Assembly (NCBI GenBank): GCA_022575985.1
Contig: JAKSXM010000107.1
Span: 3,472,001-3,536,000 of the forward strand
DNA length: 64,000 nt
From: Anagrus nilaparvatae
Lineage: Eukaryota; Arthropoda; Insecta; Hymenoptera; Mymaridae
Direction: 5' to 3'
Part shown: positions 35,081 to 47,055 of the stretch, piece by piece
Position numbering within the stretch: position 1 is the stretch's first letter
Layout: every line of letters begins with the position of its first letter
Notes under the pieces: generated by a model
Database searches by the model: none
What the model saw: the letters and a program-made list of their open reading frames with translations, nothing else
What the model was told of the DNA's origin: nothing
Position numbers and translations under genes: made by a program

Positions 35081-35833
35081 GTCAAGGCGCCAACAATGTT
35101 AAATGCATCCAAAAGTTTCATCAGCACGAGAATGGATCAACCTCAGTGAAACGTATGTATTTTTCGTCACCGAAACCGTTTTTGAAGGTTTCCTCCATTT
35201 TCGGAAGACCAGTTTTGAGTAACGAACGCTATATTATAAAAAATTGGCAAAAAATTAGCAAGATAGGTGAATTCTTGAAAATGATTGCTAATTAAGCTTG
35301 TTTAAGATACCCCAGTTAGGTTTTCGGGGTCACTGATCACGATTTTGAAGAAAGATTTTAAAAAATCAAAATGGCGGACTTAACTGGCGTATTTCTAACC
35401 TCAGAAACGGCCCATTTTTGCCGTTTTAAGCATGTTTACGTTAAATAAGTAAGTTTTTCGGACGAGTTAGTCATTATTTTTAATATTAATTTTATTAATA
35501 AACATTTGACGTCAGAATCGTGATCACTGACCCCGAAAACTTATAATGCAACACGTTAAAATGCTTAAAATAGCATTTATTACCAATTTTGAGGTTAGGA
35601 ATCCACCATTTTTAGCCCATTATTTTTTAAATTAATAATATGACCAGAATCGTGATAACTAGTTCAAAAACTTACTAGACAACGTAAATGTTCTTAAAAC
35701 AGCATAAATCGCCGTTTCTGAGGTTAGAAATACGCCATTTTGAGTTCGCCATTTTGATTTTTAAAATCTATCATCAAAATCGTGATTGCTGCATAGAAGT
35801 AACTATACTTCTATGGATTGCTGGCGCCTTGAC
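35081..35833. mobile_element. 753 bp TA-flanked inverted-repeat element with mirrored ATGGCGGA sites
   Basis: Ends GTCAAGGCGCCAACAAT and (reverse complement of right end) GTCAAGGCGCCAGCAAT, directly flanked by TA (35079-35080 and 35834-35835). Inner segments also mirror each other: AAAATGGCGGACTTAACTGG at about 35368 against the inverted copy near 35740-35755, with TTTCTAACCTCAGAAACGG and its complement. Also carries GGGGTCACTGA twice in inverted orientation. Shares several blocks with the element at 50503-51256. Non-coding. Confidence 0.8.
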
Positions 35834-38800
35834 TAAGCGCCACAGATAACGCAATTTTTATATGCTTGGAAAAAATATTGAGTATGAATTGATTTAAATT
35901 TCAATTTCCCAACAATTTCCTGACAAAACTAGCTTCGCTCAGACTAAATAAAGCGTTTCATACAAACTAAATAATAAGATTCACATGAATACAACTTAAA
36001 TATACTAAGAAACGGCGTATAAAAAAAGAAAAGCCTCCGGGAAAACGACTTTTTTACTTTATTTACCCACACACAGATACGTGCAGTCCAATAAAAATCA
36101 TTTGAAAATAAGAATCAGTTTCAGTAAGCACAATAAAACTAAAACTGACACAGCACATAATAATAATTAGGAATTAAAGCGCTCAAGGGAGAGAGACAGA
36201 AGACGCCAAACAAACCCAGAAACTGTATGGTATGTAAATATAATAATTTTCGTGGTATATCTGACTGAATATCGACCACTTCGTCTAGACTGGATTTTCG
36301 CAAGCAAATATTGTACCACTATGCTGTGAATTAAACGGAATAAATATTATTTTCAAGATTTATTACTGTTTTATTATTTTGAATCACTGCATTGTTTGGA
36401 GGTTATTAGGTCTAGGCTTTTTAAACTCGTATAAATATTTAATTCAAATGTTTATAGTAGTGAGAGAGGGGGAGAGCTTTCGAGTTAAATATATGATATT
36501 CTGCAGATTAAGCTTGCATAAAAGCAAATTGCATTTTGATATTTGATAACAGTAGCTGCATAAATTATTTAATTTACTTTATTATTATAAAATTGCGACA
36601 TTTCGATACTCTTCTATGAAATTTGAGATCCAAACAACAGAATAAACATTTAATTGTATATTACATCGATAAATTTAATTTCTCACTTGTTGGGTACTGA
36701 ATTGCACATGTTTTCTCTATTGTTTAATTTTCTTAGTTTAATTATTTGTCATGCCAGTTGCATCTGATAGAATTACTATCAGTTGTAATTTATGGCAACT
36801 GAAACCCACGCACAAACAAGCGTTAATGTTTAATTTTTGATTTATCATGTTAAAGTTTTTTTTATTAATTGGTAAATAACAATAAATTTTGTATGTATTT
36901 CAAAATGTATTGTTATTTATTTTTTGTTTCACTAGTTCTGTAGTTTGAAAAAATTAAAAAAATTATTTTTTAAATTAAAGCCCTAAACACCTTTGACTTA
37001 TGCAATTACGAGTTTTAAGAATTATTTAATTCAAATTATGTAGCCTTTAGAACTCATTTCGCTTGCGAGACAAATTTAAAAAAAAAAATTAGACTTAGAA
37101 AAAAATGTAAACTACAATTTAAGATAAAACAGGCCATGTACATAAAATAAATCGATTATATAAAGTAATCAATATCTTGAATTTTCATATAATAAATGTA
37201 TGACATAAACCAAATGAATGACCAGGTCAATAACAAAGTTGATGACACACGAGAATTCAAGTTTGACGTTGGTACTAAAGAATCCAATATGCGTAGATGC
37301 ATTCAATATTCCCATCATAACATGTGACTTTATGTAAAATATCGTATTGGAAAATGATACGTTGATCGTTTTATATGGAAAAGTGCAGAAACCACTATTC
37401 CGGAAGATTTAAACTATTTCTGTCTCTCTCTTTCTATCTATAGAATATCATTATTATTATTAGACAAGTTTGTCTTCTCTAGATATTAGAGTTTGTAAAT
37501 TTTGTTAAATGTATGTAACTTGCATATTACAAACTTTTGTTGCAGTTTCTTGTTGTTGTTGTTAGTTAAATTTTAAAACTTTTTGATAAAATATTTTATA
37601 ATTATTTAGTAAACTTAAATATAAACTTTTGATGAATTTATTAAGTAAATATAACACTTTGATGAAAATATAAATTGTTGTTTTATTAAATTAATGAGAT
37701 TTTAATTAAAAAGACACTCAGTGTAGGATTTGAAAAATGAAAATAATAAGTAAAAAAAGAACAATTTTTAATCCTTTATTTATAGAATTGGATAAAATTT
37801 ATATTTAAATAAAACGTATAAATAACAAATATATCGATTGTTAATAATTTAGCAGATTTTTTCGAGCTAAAAATAAAAGTTGAAAAATAAAATTAATACA
37901 AAAATAAAACACAATAGATTATTTTTCACTGATTTAAATGAATATTAATCGGATATTTAGTTTGTTTTTGTTTTTTTCATTAAAATATTTAATTCAACAT
38001 ATTAGGGCGCGATTTATTTTTGATTGATTAAAAATAAGGAAAATAAAATTTTAAAATAATTATTGATTTTAACCAACCTACACAATTTAATAAAAAGTTA
38101 GATATTGACGTAAATTCCCAACGTATAAATATGTAATTGATACATTAAACTATTTAAAGGGTAGGTATATAAGTTGCATAAATAACGTCATGACACAATT
38201 TTAACCTTATCTATTTGATAGCAAAAGTTATGTTTATCGATCAAGCTTTTTTATTCTCAAGACAAAAAATAAAGTAAACATTTTTTTTAGATTGATAAAT
38301 CAATATTTTTTTTATAAAGAAATGTTACATGCTAAAGTACAGTTATGTTTTAAGACTGCAGGTATATCACATAAAAAAGTAGTCATGTCTAAAACTGATC
38401 ATCAAAGAACTGAATTCTTAATAAAAGTCTATTCATATAAGAATTTTTTTTTTTTTTTGATGACACAAGTTTCTGAGAGAGGCTTCTTTAAAGAATTCCA
38501 TTTAAGGTCTAGGTAATAATAACAAAAAATTGGATATTTGTATGTGTCAATGAAAAACACAAGTACAAATACATGTGAAAAGAAAATTTATACTACACTA
38601 AGAGACATAATTTTATTATACATAAAAAGTGTATGTTTTTATATAAATTGTGGTATTAAATTTTTTTTATTATGTTTGGGGTATAACAAAGAAGAGTTTT
38701 TATTTTTACTCTTTTGTTATTTTTATTGAATGCTATACAGGAAATTATTTGAATTATTTATAAAATTAGAGTAAAGTTTTATGTAATTTTGGATTATATG

Positions 38801-41355
38801 AATTTAAGGGGATGTACTACTAAATTTTTTATGCCTAAACTTGATGTTCGAGAAGTAGGTGCCTTATCAATTGATTGCACTATTTCAACTAATTTTCAAG
38901 ATACGATTATGCCCGAAAATCAAAACTAAAATCAAACTTTATTTTACTTTTGGTCCTTCGAGCCGGATTTCTTAAAATAAAAAATGAATAGTAAATTAAT
39001 TTAGTTATTTTGTTAAAATCTGTTAGCTGTAGTTAACCATTCAATAATCAAAACAGCCTTATTACTTCAAAATGAACAGTTGCAGAATTTATATAATATC
39101 AATAAACTAATTAAACATTAACCTATTTTCGCAAATAATAAACAAATTAAATATTTATATAATAAATTAACAGTTAAATAATATTACATATTAAATTAAT
39201 TTTATAATTCTGTAAAAAAACCGCTTGTTTGCGTAATAATGCATAAATATTAATTTTTTTTATATTTTAAAACATATCTAATTACACTGTGTATATAATA
39301 TAATTTCTTTATATTCGCTCAATTAATACACCCAGTACCGTAATTGGACTGTGCTAGTTTTACAAGTTCATTTGAATTATTAATTAAGGGAATGCATGTA
39401 GGTTGAATTTTTTTTATTATTAAAGAATTCTGAATTACCCATAAATTTATAGTCGGTCGGTAAGGTAGAAATTTACGTCGCGGATCTTCTTTACCGACTG
39501 TTGGCAATGTAGATTTTTGGGTAAAATCTTAAATTTGCCGCAGATAAAATGAAAACCATTAAATTTTCACAAAATATTTTCTCTGTAGTGAAATTTAAAA
39601 ATCAATTTCTTTTTGCCAAAAAATATGAAAATGTGCGATCGTGACGTCCACATTAATAATCAATATTAAATAATATATAATTTTCAAAACTTTTCAATCA
39701 ATTTTTACAAAGTTAAACAGCAGAATCTTCGAATAAGCTTTTATATAAAATAAACAATAGGGAAGTTAAGAGCATCTCAATAAGTTACACTTTCTAGCCT
39801 AAAGGCACTTTATTCGATACATACTTGCACTTAATGTTTTGTCTATATACTTTGTTATTATTATTATTATAAAAGTCAATTCTTTTCTTTATTATAAACC
39901 TCATCATCAAACTAGAATAGACGTTTTATAAAAGCCTTAGAATTCACACGAATTTCTAACACGACCTGCTTGAAAAAACAAGGACTTTTCTTTATTCTAA
40001 AAATCTCTCACGCTTTTGGTATTTCGCATAAAAGTTACATTTTGAATATTGTAACTTTTTTTTATATTTTAAATATTTTGAGCTTTTTGTTAGGAAAAAA
40101 TTAGAAATTCACGACGCGTTGCGGAAAAAATTGTTGAAATATTTGTATTCATTAAAACTTATTTTTTTTCTAAATATTTTAATTTCTTTAGCTTTGAAGT
40201 CTGTGATTTTGTAAAAAAATTTTTGTAAAGAATAATTAATTTTATCAACAATCGAATCCAATAAAAAAAACAAGAAAAATTTAATTAATCTTAAACAAAC
40301 AGAATGTAAATAATAATTTAATTAAAGAGCGAAAAAAAATATCTCTAAATGAAAAGAAAATTAATTACAAAAAGAAAATGCAAATAATTCGATGCAATTT
40401 ATTTTTATCCTCTATTGTGCTGATAAAATACTCGATAGTTTTATTATCCACTTGTGAATCAAATGTACCAAATGACGCCGGCTTCTTTTTATCTTATTCT
40501 CATTATGTTGTTCTTTTTATGATATGCCATTAGATTAAATTTTTCAATATTCTTTTACTAATACTTTTTTTTTTAATGAATTTAACAGTCCGACATCCTC
40601 TATTCTTGTATTTTATGGAAAATTATTAAAAATGACGAGAAAATCATAACAAATCCAATTTATTTTTACAATTTTCTTTGGTTTCGTTATTTATTACTCC
40701 TAGGGCTTTTTTTCCAGGAAAAAGGACGTTAAAGAGATAATGAAGGTATATTAGACCTTGGGTTATTTTTCAGCAAAATTTTTTTCGCCAAAGTTTGTAA
40801 CCACGGCGCGGTTCTACCCGATTAAAACAAAAAATTGTCACTTACAAACCTTGACATTATTCGTTCTAAAAGTAAATAGATATGCTAAAACTAATATTTT
40901 TTTGCAATATTAATAAATTACAATATGACGATTTGTTAATAAGCTTGTAAAAGAAAATGTTTCATGCTCATTTTGTCATGCATGAAGAAAAGCACTTGTA
41001 AGATTTATAAACGAGGTGTTTCTTGTGTATTAGAGACAAGTGTAAATTCTAAGTTATTTTCTTTGGGTTTTGTGGTAGCAAAAAATTTTTGCCTCCATTT
41101 ACTTTCTTTATAATAACAACTTTACTCGCTCGAATATTTAATTAAAAATTTTAATAAAAAAAAAATTACTTAAACTTTTATTAATAAATTTTTAAATTAT
41201 TTAAATTTCTGTGTAACAAAATATTTTCTGTAATACTAAACTATGGAATAAAAAAGTAATTAAAAAAAAGTTCAATAATGTATAAAAACTTTAATTAAAA
41301 AACAAGTGCCTAACCTAAAAATTGTGATAATACAGTTGATTGGTACCAATACATA
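35834..41355. other. AT-rich intronic sequence
   Basis: 5.5 kb with simple repeats ((ATT)n near 37449-37461, GTTGTTGTT near 37550) and short frames. The frames at 38292-38516 and 38538-38729 are Phe/Lys-rich and not recognisable. A minus frame at 39319-39507 (with PTVGKEDPRRKFLPYRP) has more balanced composition but no identifiable family. At 38953 TTTGGTCCTTCGAGCCGGA repeats a motif found elsewhere in the window. Confidence 0.4.
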
Positions 41356-42902
41356 CACGGAGAGGGCGCGGCACTCTAATTTTAGGGTTATAAACAAACT
41401 GTAAAATTGAGTGTTATCATATGAGTCCTAAATAAGAGTGTAAAAATGCACCTGATTTTCGGGTGCATTTTTATTAACAAATATACACACTAGAATCGAC
41501 GCGCTTAGAAATAAAATATTATATTGGTTATGACTGCGCGTATATACACTTATTTTTTAATTTAATAATTAATTATTATTATTAATATAATATTATTAAT
41601 ATAATATTATTATTATTAATATAATAATAATAATATAAATATTATAAGTCAAAAAATTAAATTCATTTATTTAAATATTCATTTAAAAGCCTTTGAAAAC
41701 TGTCAGTAGCAAAATTTACTTAACACAGTTTTTGACCTAAAAATTGAAATTTGGTACATAAAAATGATATAAGAAATGAATACTCAGGGAAATATTAATC
41801 GATTAAAAAAAAAAATTATTATTTTACGATGAAAATCAAGCGAGTAATGCATGTTTAACGTTCAGAAACAGGCTTTTTCAATATAGAACTTCAATCTTTT
41901 TTAAGACAAATTTGAGTAAAATCTTAAATTGACGATAAATTGACTAAATTTCGTCGTAAAAAGATAAGTTTTTTTTTCTTCTGGAGTGGTTTTTCCCTGG
42001 CAATCAGATTTTCTTATCTATTTTTTAAAATTTTATTTACCTAAAAAGTTATTTTAAAAATTTGGGGTAGCTCAGATACGAAAAACACGGTTTTTGACAT
42101 AAAAATGAAAAAATCTTTTTGGCACCTATCGCCGATTTCTTATTCACGATTTTTTTTGGTTTTCTGAAGGTTCATGAAAACACGGGTGATATTGATGTGC
42201 CCTTAAAAAAAAATTTCGATTCCAGGCTCAAGTTAAGTAGCACTTTTAAAATATATGCTCATATAAAAATTTTTTTTCAACTATTTGTTATTAAACCACT
42301 ATAATTTTAATTAAAATTGCATTAAAAAAATCTTTTCTTTTAATTATTTTAAAATTTTCAATTCTTAATCAATTCATAAATTTTTTTAAATGTTAAAAAA
42401 TAAAAAATAGATTGCTATAAAAATAATAAGGGAATCTGAAATAATTATTCAAATTTTTTTATAGAATGCAGAAATATTTTTCACCTTCTAATCATTAAAT
42501 ATGCCAATATATTTTACAGGATTATCATTTTGTTTTTAGTGCTTCATATTTTTTTTAGATTTTTTTTTTAAGATTAAGATGTTCTGTTTTATGTATAAAT
42601 TAATAATACTTATTAATATTTAAATGAATTAATTTAATTTTTTGATTTATTAATATTTATATTATTATTATATTAATAATAATAATTAATTATTAAATTA
42701 AAAAATAAGTGTATATACGCGCAGTCATAACCAATATAATATTTTATTTCTAAGCGCGTCGATTCTAGTGTGTATATTTGTTAATAAAAATGCACCCGAA
42801 AATCAGGTGCATTTTTACGCTCTTATTTAGGACTCATAGAATAACACTCAATTTTACAGTTTGTTTATAACCCTAAAATTAGAGTGCCGCGCCCTCTCCG
42901 TG
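41356..42902. mobile_element. 1.55 kb TA-flanked inverted-repeat element
   Basis: Termini CACGGAGAGGGCGCGGCACT on both sides, flanked by TA (41354-41355 and 42903-42904). Arms of about 240 bp match almost perfectly, and include an internal hairpin (AAAATGCACCTGATTTTCGGGTGCATTTTT) and TGACTGCGCGTATATACACT. They end in an (ATT)n/(TAT)n tract on each side (41573-41640; 42655-42700). The centre has no transposase-like frame. GC-rich outer tips contrast with an A/T interior. Non-autonomous Tc1/mariner-like by its TA duplication. Confidence 0.85.
41573..41645. repeat. (ATT)n / (ATA)n tract inside transposon arm
   Basis: Run of ATTATTATTAATATAATATT-type units at the inner end of the left arm, mirrored near 42655-42700. 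Likely to form cruciform structures. Confidence 0.8.
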
Positions 42903-42904
42903 TA

Positions 42905-43847
42905 AAAGCAAATATATGTGATAATTTGCGAAATGACTAGAATTCCAGCAGCATATACTCCAACCTTTTATTTAACATTCATGAAGAGGAATGCTTATGC
43001 AATTGTTTAAGTATTTCCTGTCTTATAAACTGCAGAGTTAAATAATAATAATAATAATATTATAATTGAAAGTATAATGAAATCAAAATATGTATGCAAG
43101 TTTGAGAAATAAAGATAAGAAATATAAAAATATATTTTTTTAAATTATTAACCTGTCAGTTTGGCTTTATTTTTTAAACTAAAATTTATTCAACTGTGTA
43201 TTTTTTAAGCATCAACTTGTCGTTTTATATTTATTTTATGCTAAATATTTACTAACACGGATAGGGGAGAGTTGTATGAGATTGGATAACGAGTGAAATT
43301 GTTCCAGTAAAATAACCAACGAGTAATAGCACACTCTCCCTTATTTGCAAAGGTGCAGTACAGAAAATAAACTTTATGTACATTCTATCATAGAAGATGA
43401 AGCTTTATGTTATGTTAAGCTCATGATTATTATATAAATTTACACAAACACACAATATTTACATGTTGCTTTACGCTCTATAAATTAATTATTTAGATTA
43501 TATCTTTCGTTTATTTAACTTCATTGATTTTATTGTTAATTATAAATATGTTCTGCGACAGTAAATTTAGCCTAGTAAAAGTGTGCCAAATATAAGAAGA
43601 AAATTAGTTTAAGGCGAAAATCGATATGTCTGCAGGGAGGAATTTTCCAGTTAAAGGATTTAGAAATAATACCACAAGCTTTGCATTTAATTTATATATG
43701 AGTTGGAATCTGAATTTTTTACGAAAAAAGCTTACTAATTGTAGAATTTTTCTTCAAATTTAGTATTATTGAGTAAATGGTCAACGTTTCACTTGTTATC
43801 AGACCTCTTCAGGACTAGAAGTTTATTTTAGAATATAATATGGCTTA
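42905..43847. other. AT-rich spacer between two TA-flanked elements
   Basis: No gene seen. Contains (AAT)n at 43041-43058 and AGGGGAGAGTTGTATGAG with a partly mirrored ACACTCTCCCTTAT (43264 and 43330), which may be a small hairpin element of about 80 bp. Confidence 0.4.
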
Positions 43848-44476
43848 AGGTTGAACCAGGTGGATAAAAATAGCATTTTTCGATTTAAGATTTCTGGAAA
43901 TCGATACTTCTAGAATTTTGATACTTTGAATTTTTTAGCCATTAATCAATATTTATATGTCCCTTAGAATAGCTCTTGAAATTTCTTTAATTTTTGACGC
44001 ACTAAATTAATCTAGACTTTTTTATAAAGTTTCGGATTTTAAAAAACTTTGAGTATAATAATTAGGACATTATTTAGCATCGATTCACTAAAAAAATTTT
44101 TTTTTCTAAATTTTTTTCCGAATAAATCAATATTTTGAAAAGTATAGGTTAGGTCAAAAATCAAAAAACATAAGAAATATTTTATATTATTGTTAGAAAT
44201 TGAAATTTTTTCTAGTAAATCAATGCTAAATAATGTCCTAAATATTATATTAAAAGATTTTTAAAATCAGAAGTTTTATAAAAAAGTCTTGATTAATTTA
44301 GTAGCCTAAAAATAAAGGAAATTTTAAGCGCTAATATCTCCGTCTGCAGTCAATAAATTTTCAAAATTAGTTTTTTTCATTCTAAGGCACATATAACTTG
44401 ATAAAGAGCTATCAGAATGAAAGATTCCAGAAATTTTAAATAAAAAAATGCCATTTTTATCCACCTGATTCAACCT
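43848..44476. mobile_element. 629 bp TA-flanked inverted-repeat element
   Basis: Ends AGGTTGAACCAGGTGGATAA and AGGTTGAATCAGGTGGATAA (reverse complement of right end), followed by AAATAGCATTTTT on one side and AAATGGCATTTTT on the other, flanked by TA at 43846-43847 and 44477-44478. Arms are more diverged than in the other elements, but continue to TAGGACATTATTTAGCAT and its mirror near the centre. Older insertion. No coding frame. Confidence 0.75.
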
Positions 44477-45233
44477 TAAATAATAATCAAAATAGACTTA
44501 AAATTATTGAACTCAATTTACAAAATTCGTCTCATATTAGAAATTCATGAATTTAGTAATTTATCTGACGAAGAATACAGACAAATATGGAAATTCCTAG
44601 CACAAGAAAAGTATTTGAAAAATTTAAAGTTTGTAAATAGGAAAAGAATTTGTAGACGAAGCAGGCGAAAAAATGAAAGTTTCCAGATTGAGAAGAGTAG
44701 TGAATAAAAATTTTTAGGGCTAAAGGCTTAAAAAATTCACAACGAAAGTTCAACAAATTCATAATTTCATTAATATATAAAGCAGTGTTATATAATAGCA
44801 GATTAATATTTTAAGTCCAGTAATAATATTATAACTGACAGGCTTTCTGGATAATTATATTTGCTTGTTTTTAGATAATAATAATATAAATTATTACATA
44901 AAATAATAATTTTTAATTAATCCCAATGTAAATGATTATTATCCAGTTTACTATTGCATTAAGTAAATAATTATGTTTACTAAAATTACCTAAGTATTAC
45001 CCGTCTTGTACCCTGTCAACATGAAAATACCGAATTGTCCGTACTAAACTACAAAAATGGCTCTTTCGTATTTTGTAAAATACTAAACAGCGTTATTAGT
45101 ATTTTATAAAATTTTCATGAGCTCTACTGCGTTTACAAAATACTAAACATAGTCGTTTGAATTTTTAAAACTACCAACGACCTAATTTATAATTTTTCTC
45201 AAATTCGGCAACTAAAACGTATTTTGTAAACTA

Positions 45234-46281
45234 CACTGAAAAACCGCAACCATTGAAGCAATGACTTAGAAGCGATTGAAATATGCCAATAGAATATATC
45301 ATTGATTTGATGGCGCCGCTATTAAACGAATAGCTTCTCGCCATTAATATGGCAGTCATTGTTTTGATGTAAATTTTCGTCAAAATAAAAGAAAATATAA
45401 AATTGAATTAATAGAGAGCATTCAATCAAAATAATTGTTTTTAATATTTTGATTTAACGTTTAAAAACATTCAATCAATAGAAATTGATTTTAGTTCAAT
45501 AATATTAATAATAACAAAACAAAATACGTATTGTGCATATGTCTAGGTATACTATTCTTTCTCTTTCTATCCTTCTGCGTATTTATTGTTTACTCAGACT
45601 TGGCGCGCGCGGTGTTTTTGTTTATATTATTGCTATTCATTATTACTCTTATAAAGAAATGGAATTACCTGAAAATCATTTATTATAAATTTAATTATTA
45701 TTTTTAATCATGCATTTCGCTAGATATGCATAAATTACTCTGAATATTAAAAAAAGGAGTGGGAAAATTATTATCTGTAACATATAGTCTTCAAAATTTT
45801 TTTATAAACACAAAGAGTCCTGCTGGCGTAATGGATAAGGTCGCTGCTTACTGATCAACACGGTTCACAACTGTATCCAGTTCGATCCCGGATGAAGTCG
45901 CAGTTTTTTTATTTGATTATAAATTAAAAAAAAAATTAAATTCATAAATATATATTAATGTAATAATAATTAATAAAAAAAATCGAAAAATAATATAACA
46001 AATTAACAATATACCGCCTTAAAAAAAAAATACACAAGCGAGGAATAATTAAATAAGTAAACATTAAAATAAAATAATAAATGTAAAAAAAAAAAAGAAA
46101 AAAAAAAAATTTTTACTTATTTTCTGTTTATTATACATTGAAATGATATGTATTCATAATCATTTCAATAGCTTTAAATATTTGAAATAATTTCAATCTC
46201 GCCATTGAATTTATGATATCCGTCATTGGCATATATCAATTGCTTCTAAGTCATTGTTTCAATGGTACCGGTTTTTCAGTG
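45234..46281. mobile_element. 1.05 kb TA-flanked inverted-repeat element with tRNA-like insert
   Basis: Ends CACTGAAAAACCGCAACCAT and CACTGAAAAACCGGTACCAT (reverse complement), arms about 60 bp including AAGCAATGACTTAGAAGC. TA occurs at both junctions (45232-45233, 46282-46283), and the uninterrupted copy of the target in the other outer arm has one TA, so the duplication is proven within the window. Interior includes GCGCGCGCGGTGTTTTTG near 45604 and the tRNA-like sequence at 45818-45902. No transposase frame. Confidence 0.88.
45818..45902 (+). repeat. tRNA-like (Arg-like A box) sequence inside the TA element
   Basis: CTGCTGGCGTAATGGATAAG resembles the 5' half of a tRNA-Arg (A box TGGCGTAATGG) and CCAGTTCGATCCCGGATG resembles a T arm with B box. 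The region between them is too long and lacks a paired anticodon stem, so it is a tRNA-derived relic. Followed after a few bases by a T run. Confidence 0.5.
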
Positions 46282-46355
46282 TACAAACGAGGCTAAAATA
46301 AAGAATTGTTATTATTGTTTTATAATTATTTATGAATTATAATAAGCCAACCATA

Positions 46356-46601
46356 ACACCAAACCTAAAAGAATTTTATGTTACCCAAAAAAGAATTAAT
46401 GTTTATTTATTTCTTTTGGGAGGAATTATTTTGAGGTTAAATCTTTTAAACAAAATTATTTTCAATTCAATTCTTTATGAACAGAATTAAAACAAAAATA
46501 ATTTTATTTAAAAGAATTAACCTTAAAATAATTCCTCCCCAAAGAATTAAATAAACATTCATTCTTTTCTGGATAACAAAAAATTCTTTTAGGTTTAGTG
46601 T
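46356..46601. mobile_element. 246 bp palindromic MITE nested in the outer element
   Basis: Ends ACACCAAACCTAAAAGAATT and (reverse complement) ACACTAAACCTAAAAGAATT; the arms run nearly to the centre and include AGGAATTATTTTGAGGTTAA and its mirror. The empty target is visible in the other outer arm (CCAACCATCATTTC), and comparison shows about 2 bp (AT) duplicated. No coding capacity. Confidence 0.8.
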
Positions 46602-47055
46602 GATCATTTCTATTTTTTTAAATACGGTTTATTAGTAAAAATGGTCCATTTTCCCACAATATGGGTAACCATAAAAACATATAGAATAATTAAAAATTTG
46701 AAAAAAATTCTATTTAAAAAAATAGAAATGATGGTTGGCTTATTATAATTCATAAATAATTATAAAATAATAATAACAATTCTTTATTTTAGCCTCGTTT
46801 GTAGTTTACAAAATACGTTTCAGTTGCCAAATTTGAGAAAAATTATAAATTAGGTCGTTGGTAGTTTTAAAAATTCAAACGACTATGTTTAGTATTTTAT
46901 AAACGCAGTACAGCTCATGAAAATTTTATAAAATACTAATAACGCTGTTTAGTATTTTACAAAATACGAAAGAGCCATTTTTGTAGTTTAGTACGGACAA
47001 TTCGGTATTTTCATGTTGACAGGATATGACTTCGTTAACTCAATTTATCGATACG

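Larger units (their letters stand above)
45012..47023. mobile_element. Outer inverted-repeat element, interrupted by two others
   Basis: Termini CCTGTCAACATGAAAATACC mirrored at 47023. Arms of about 330 bp: the right arm is intact (46700-47023), while the left arm is split at GTAAACTA by the 45234-46281 element and again at CCAACCAT by the 46356-46601 element. Reading through both insertions restores the mirror image of the right arm, which fixes the order: outer element first, the two inner ones later. Arms carry several TATTTTGTAAAATACTAAAC-type self-complementary units. No clear target duplication and no coding capacity. Confidence 0.85.

Noticed and set aside
39319..39507. Minus frame with PTVGKEDPRRKFLPYRP as an exon
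   Set aside because: An acceptor-like CCAACAG precedes it but no donor, partner exon or family is visible; left as unproven.
41573..41645. Long A/T repeat as an origin or CRISPR-like array
   Set aside because: It is a simple (ATT)n tract mirrored in the other transposon arm.
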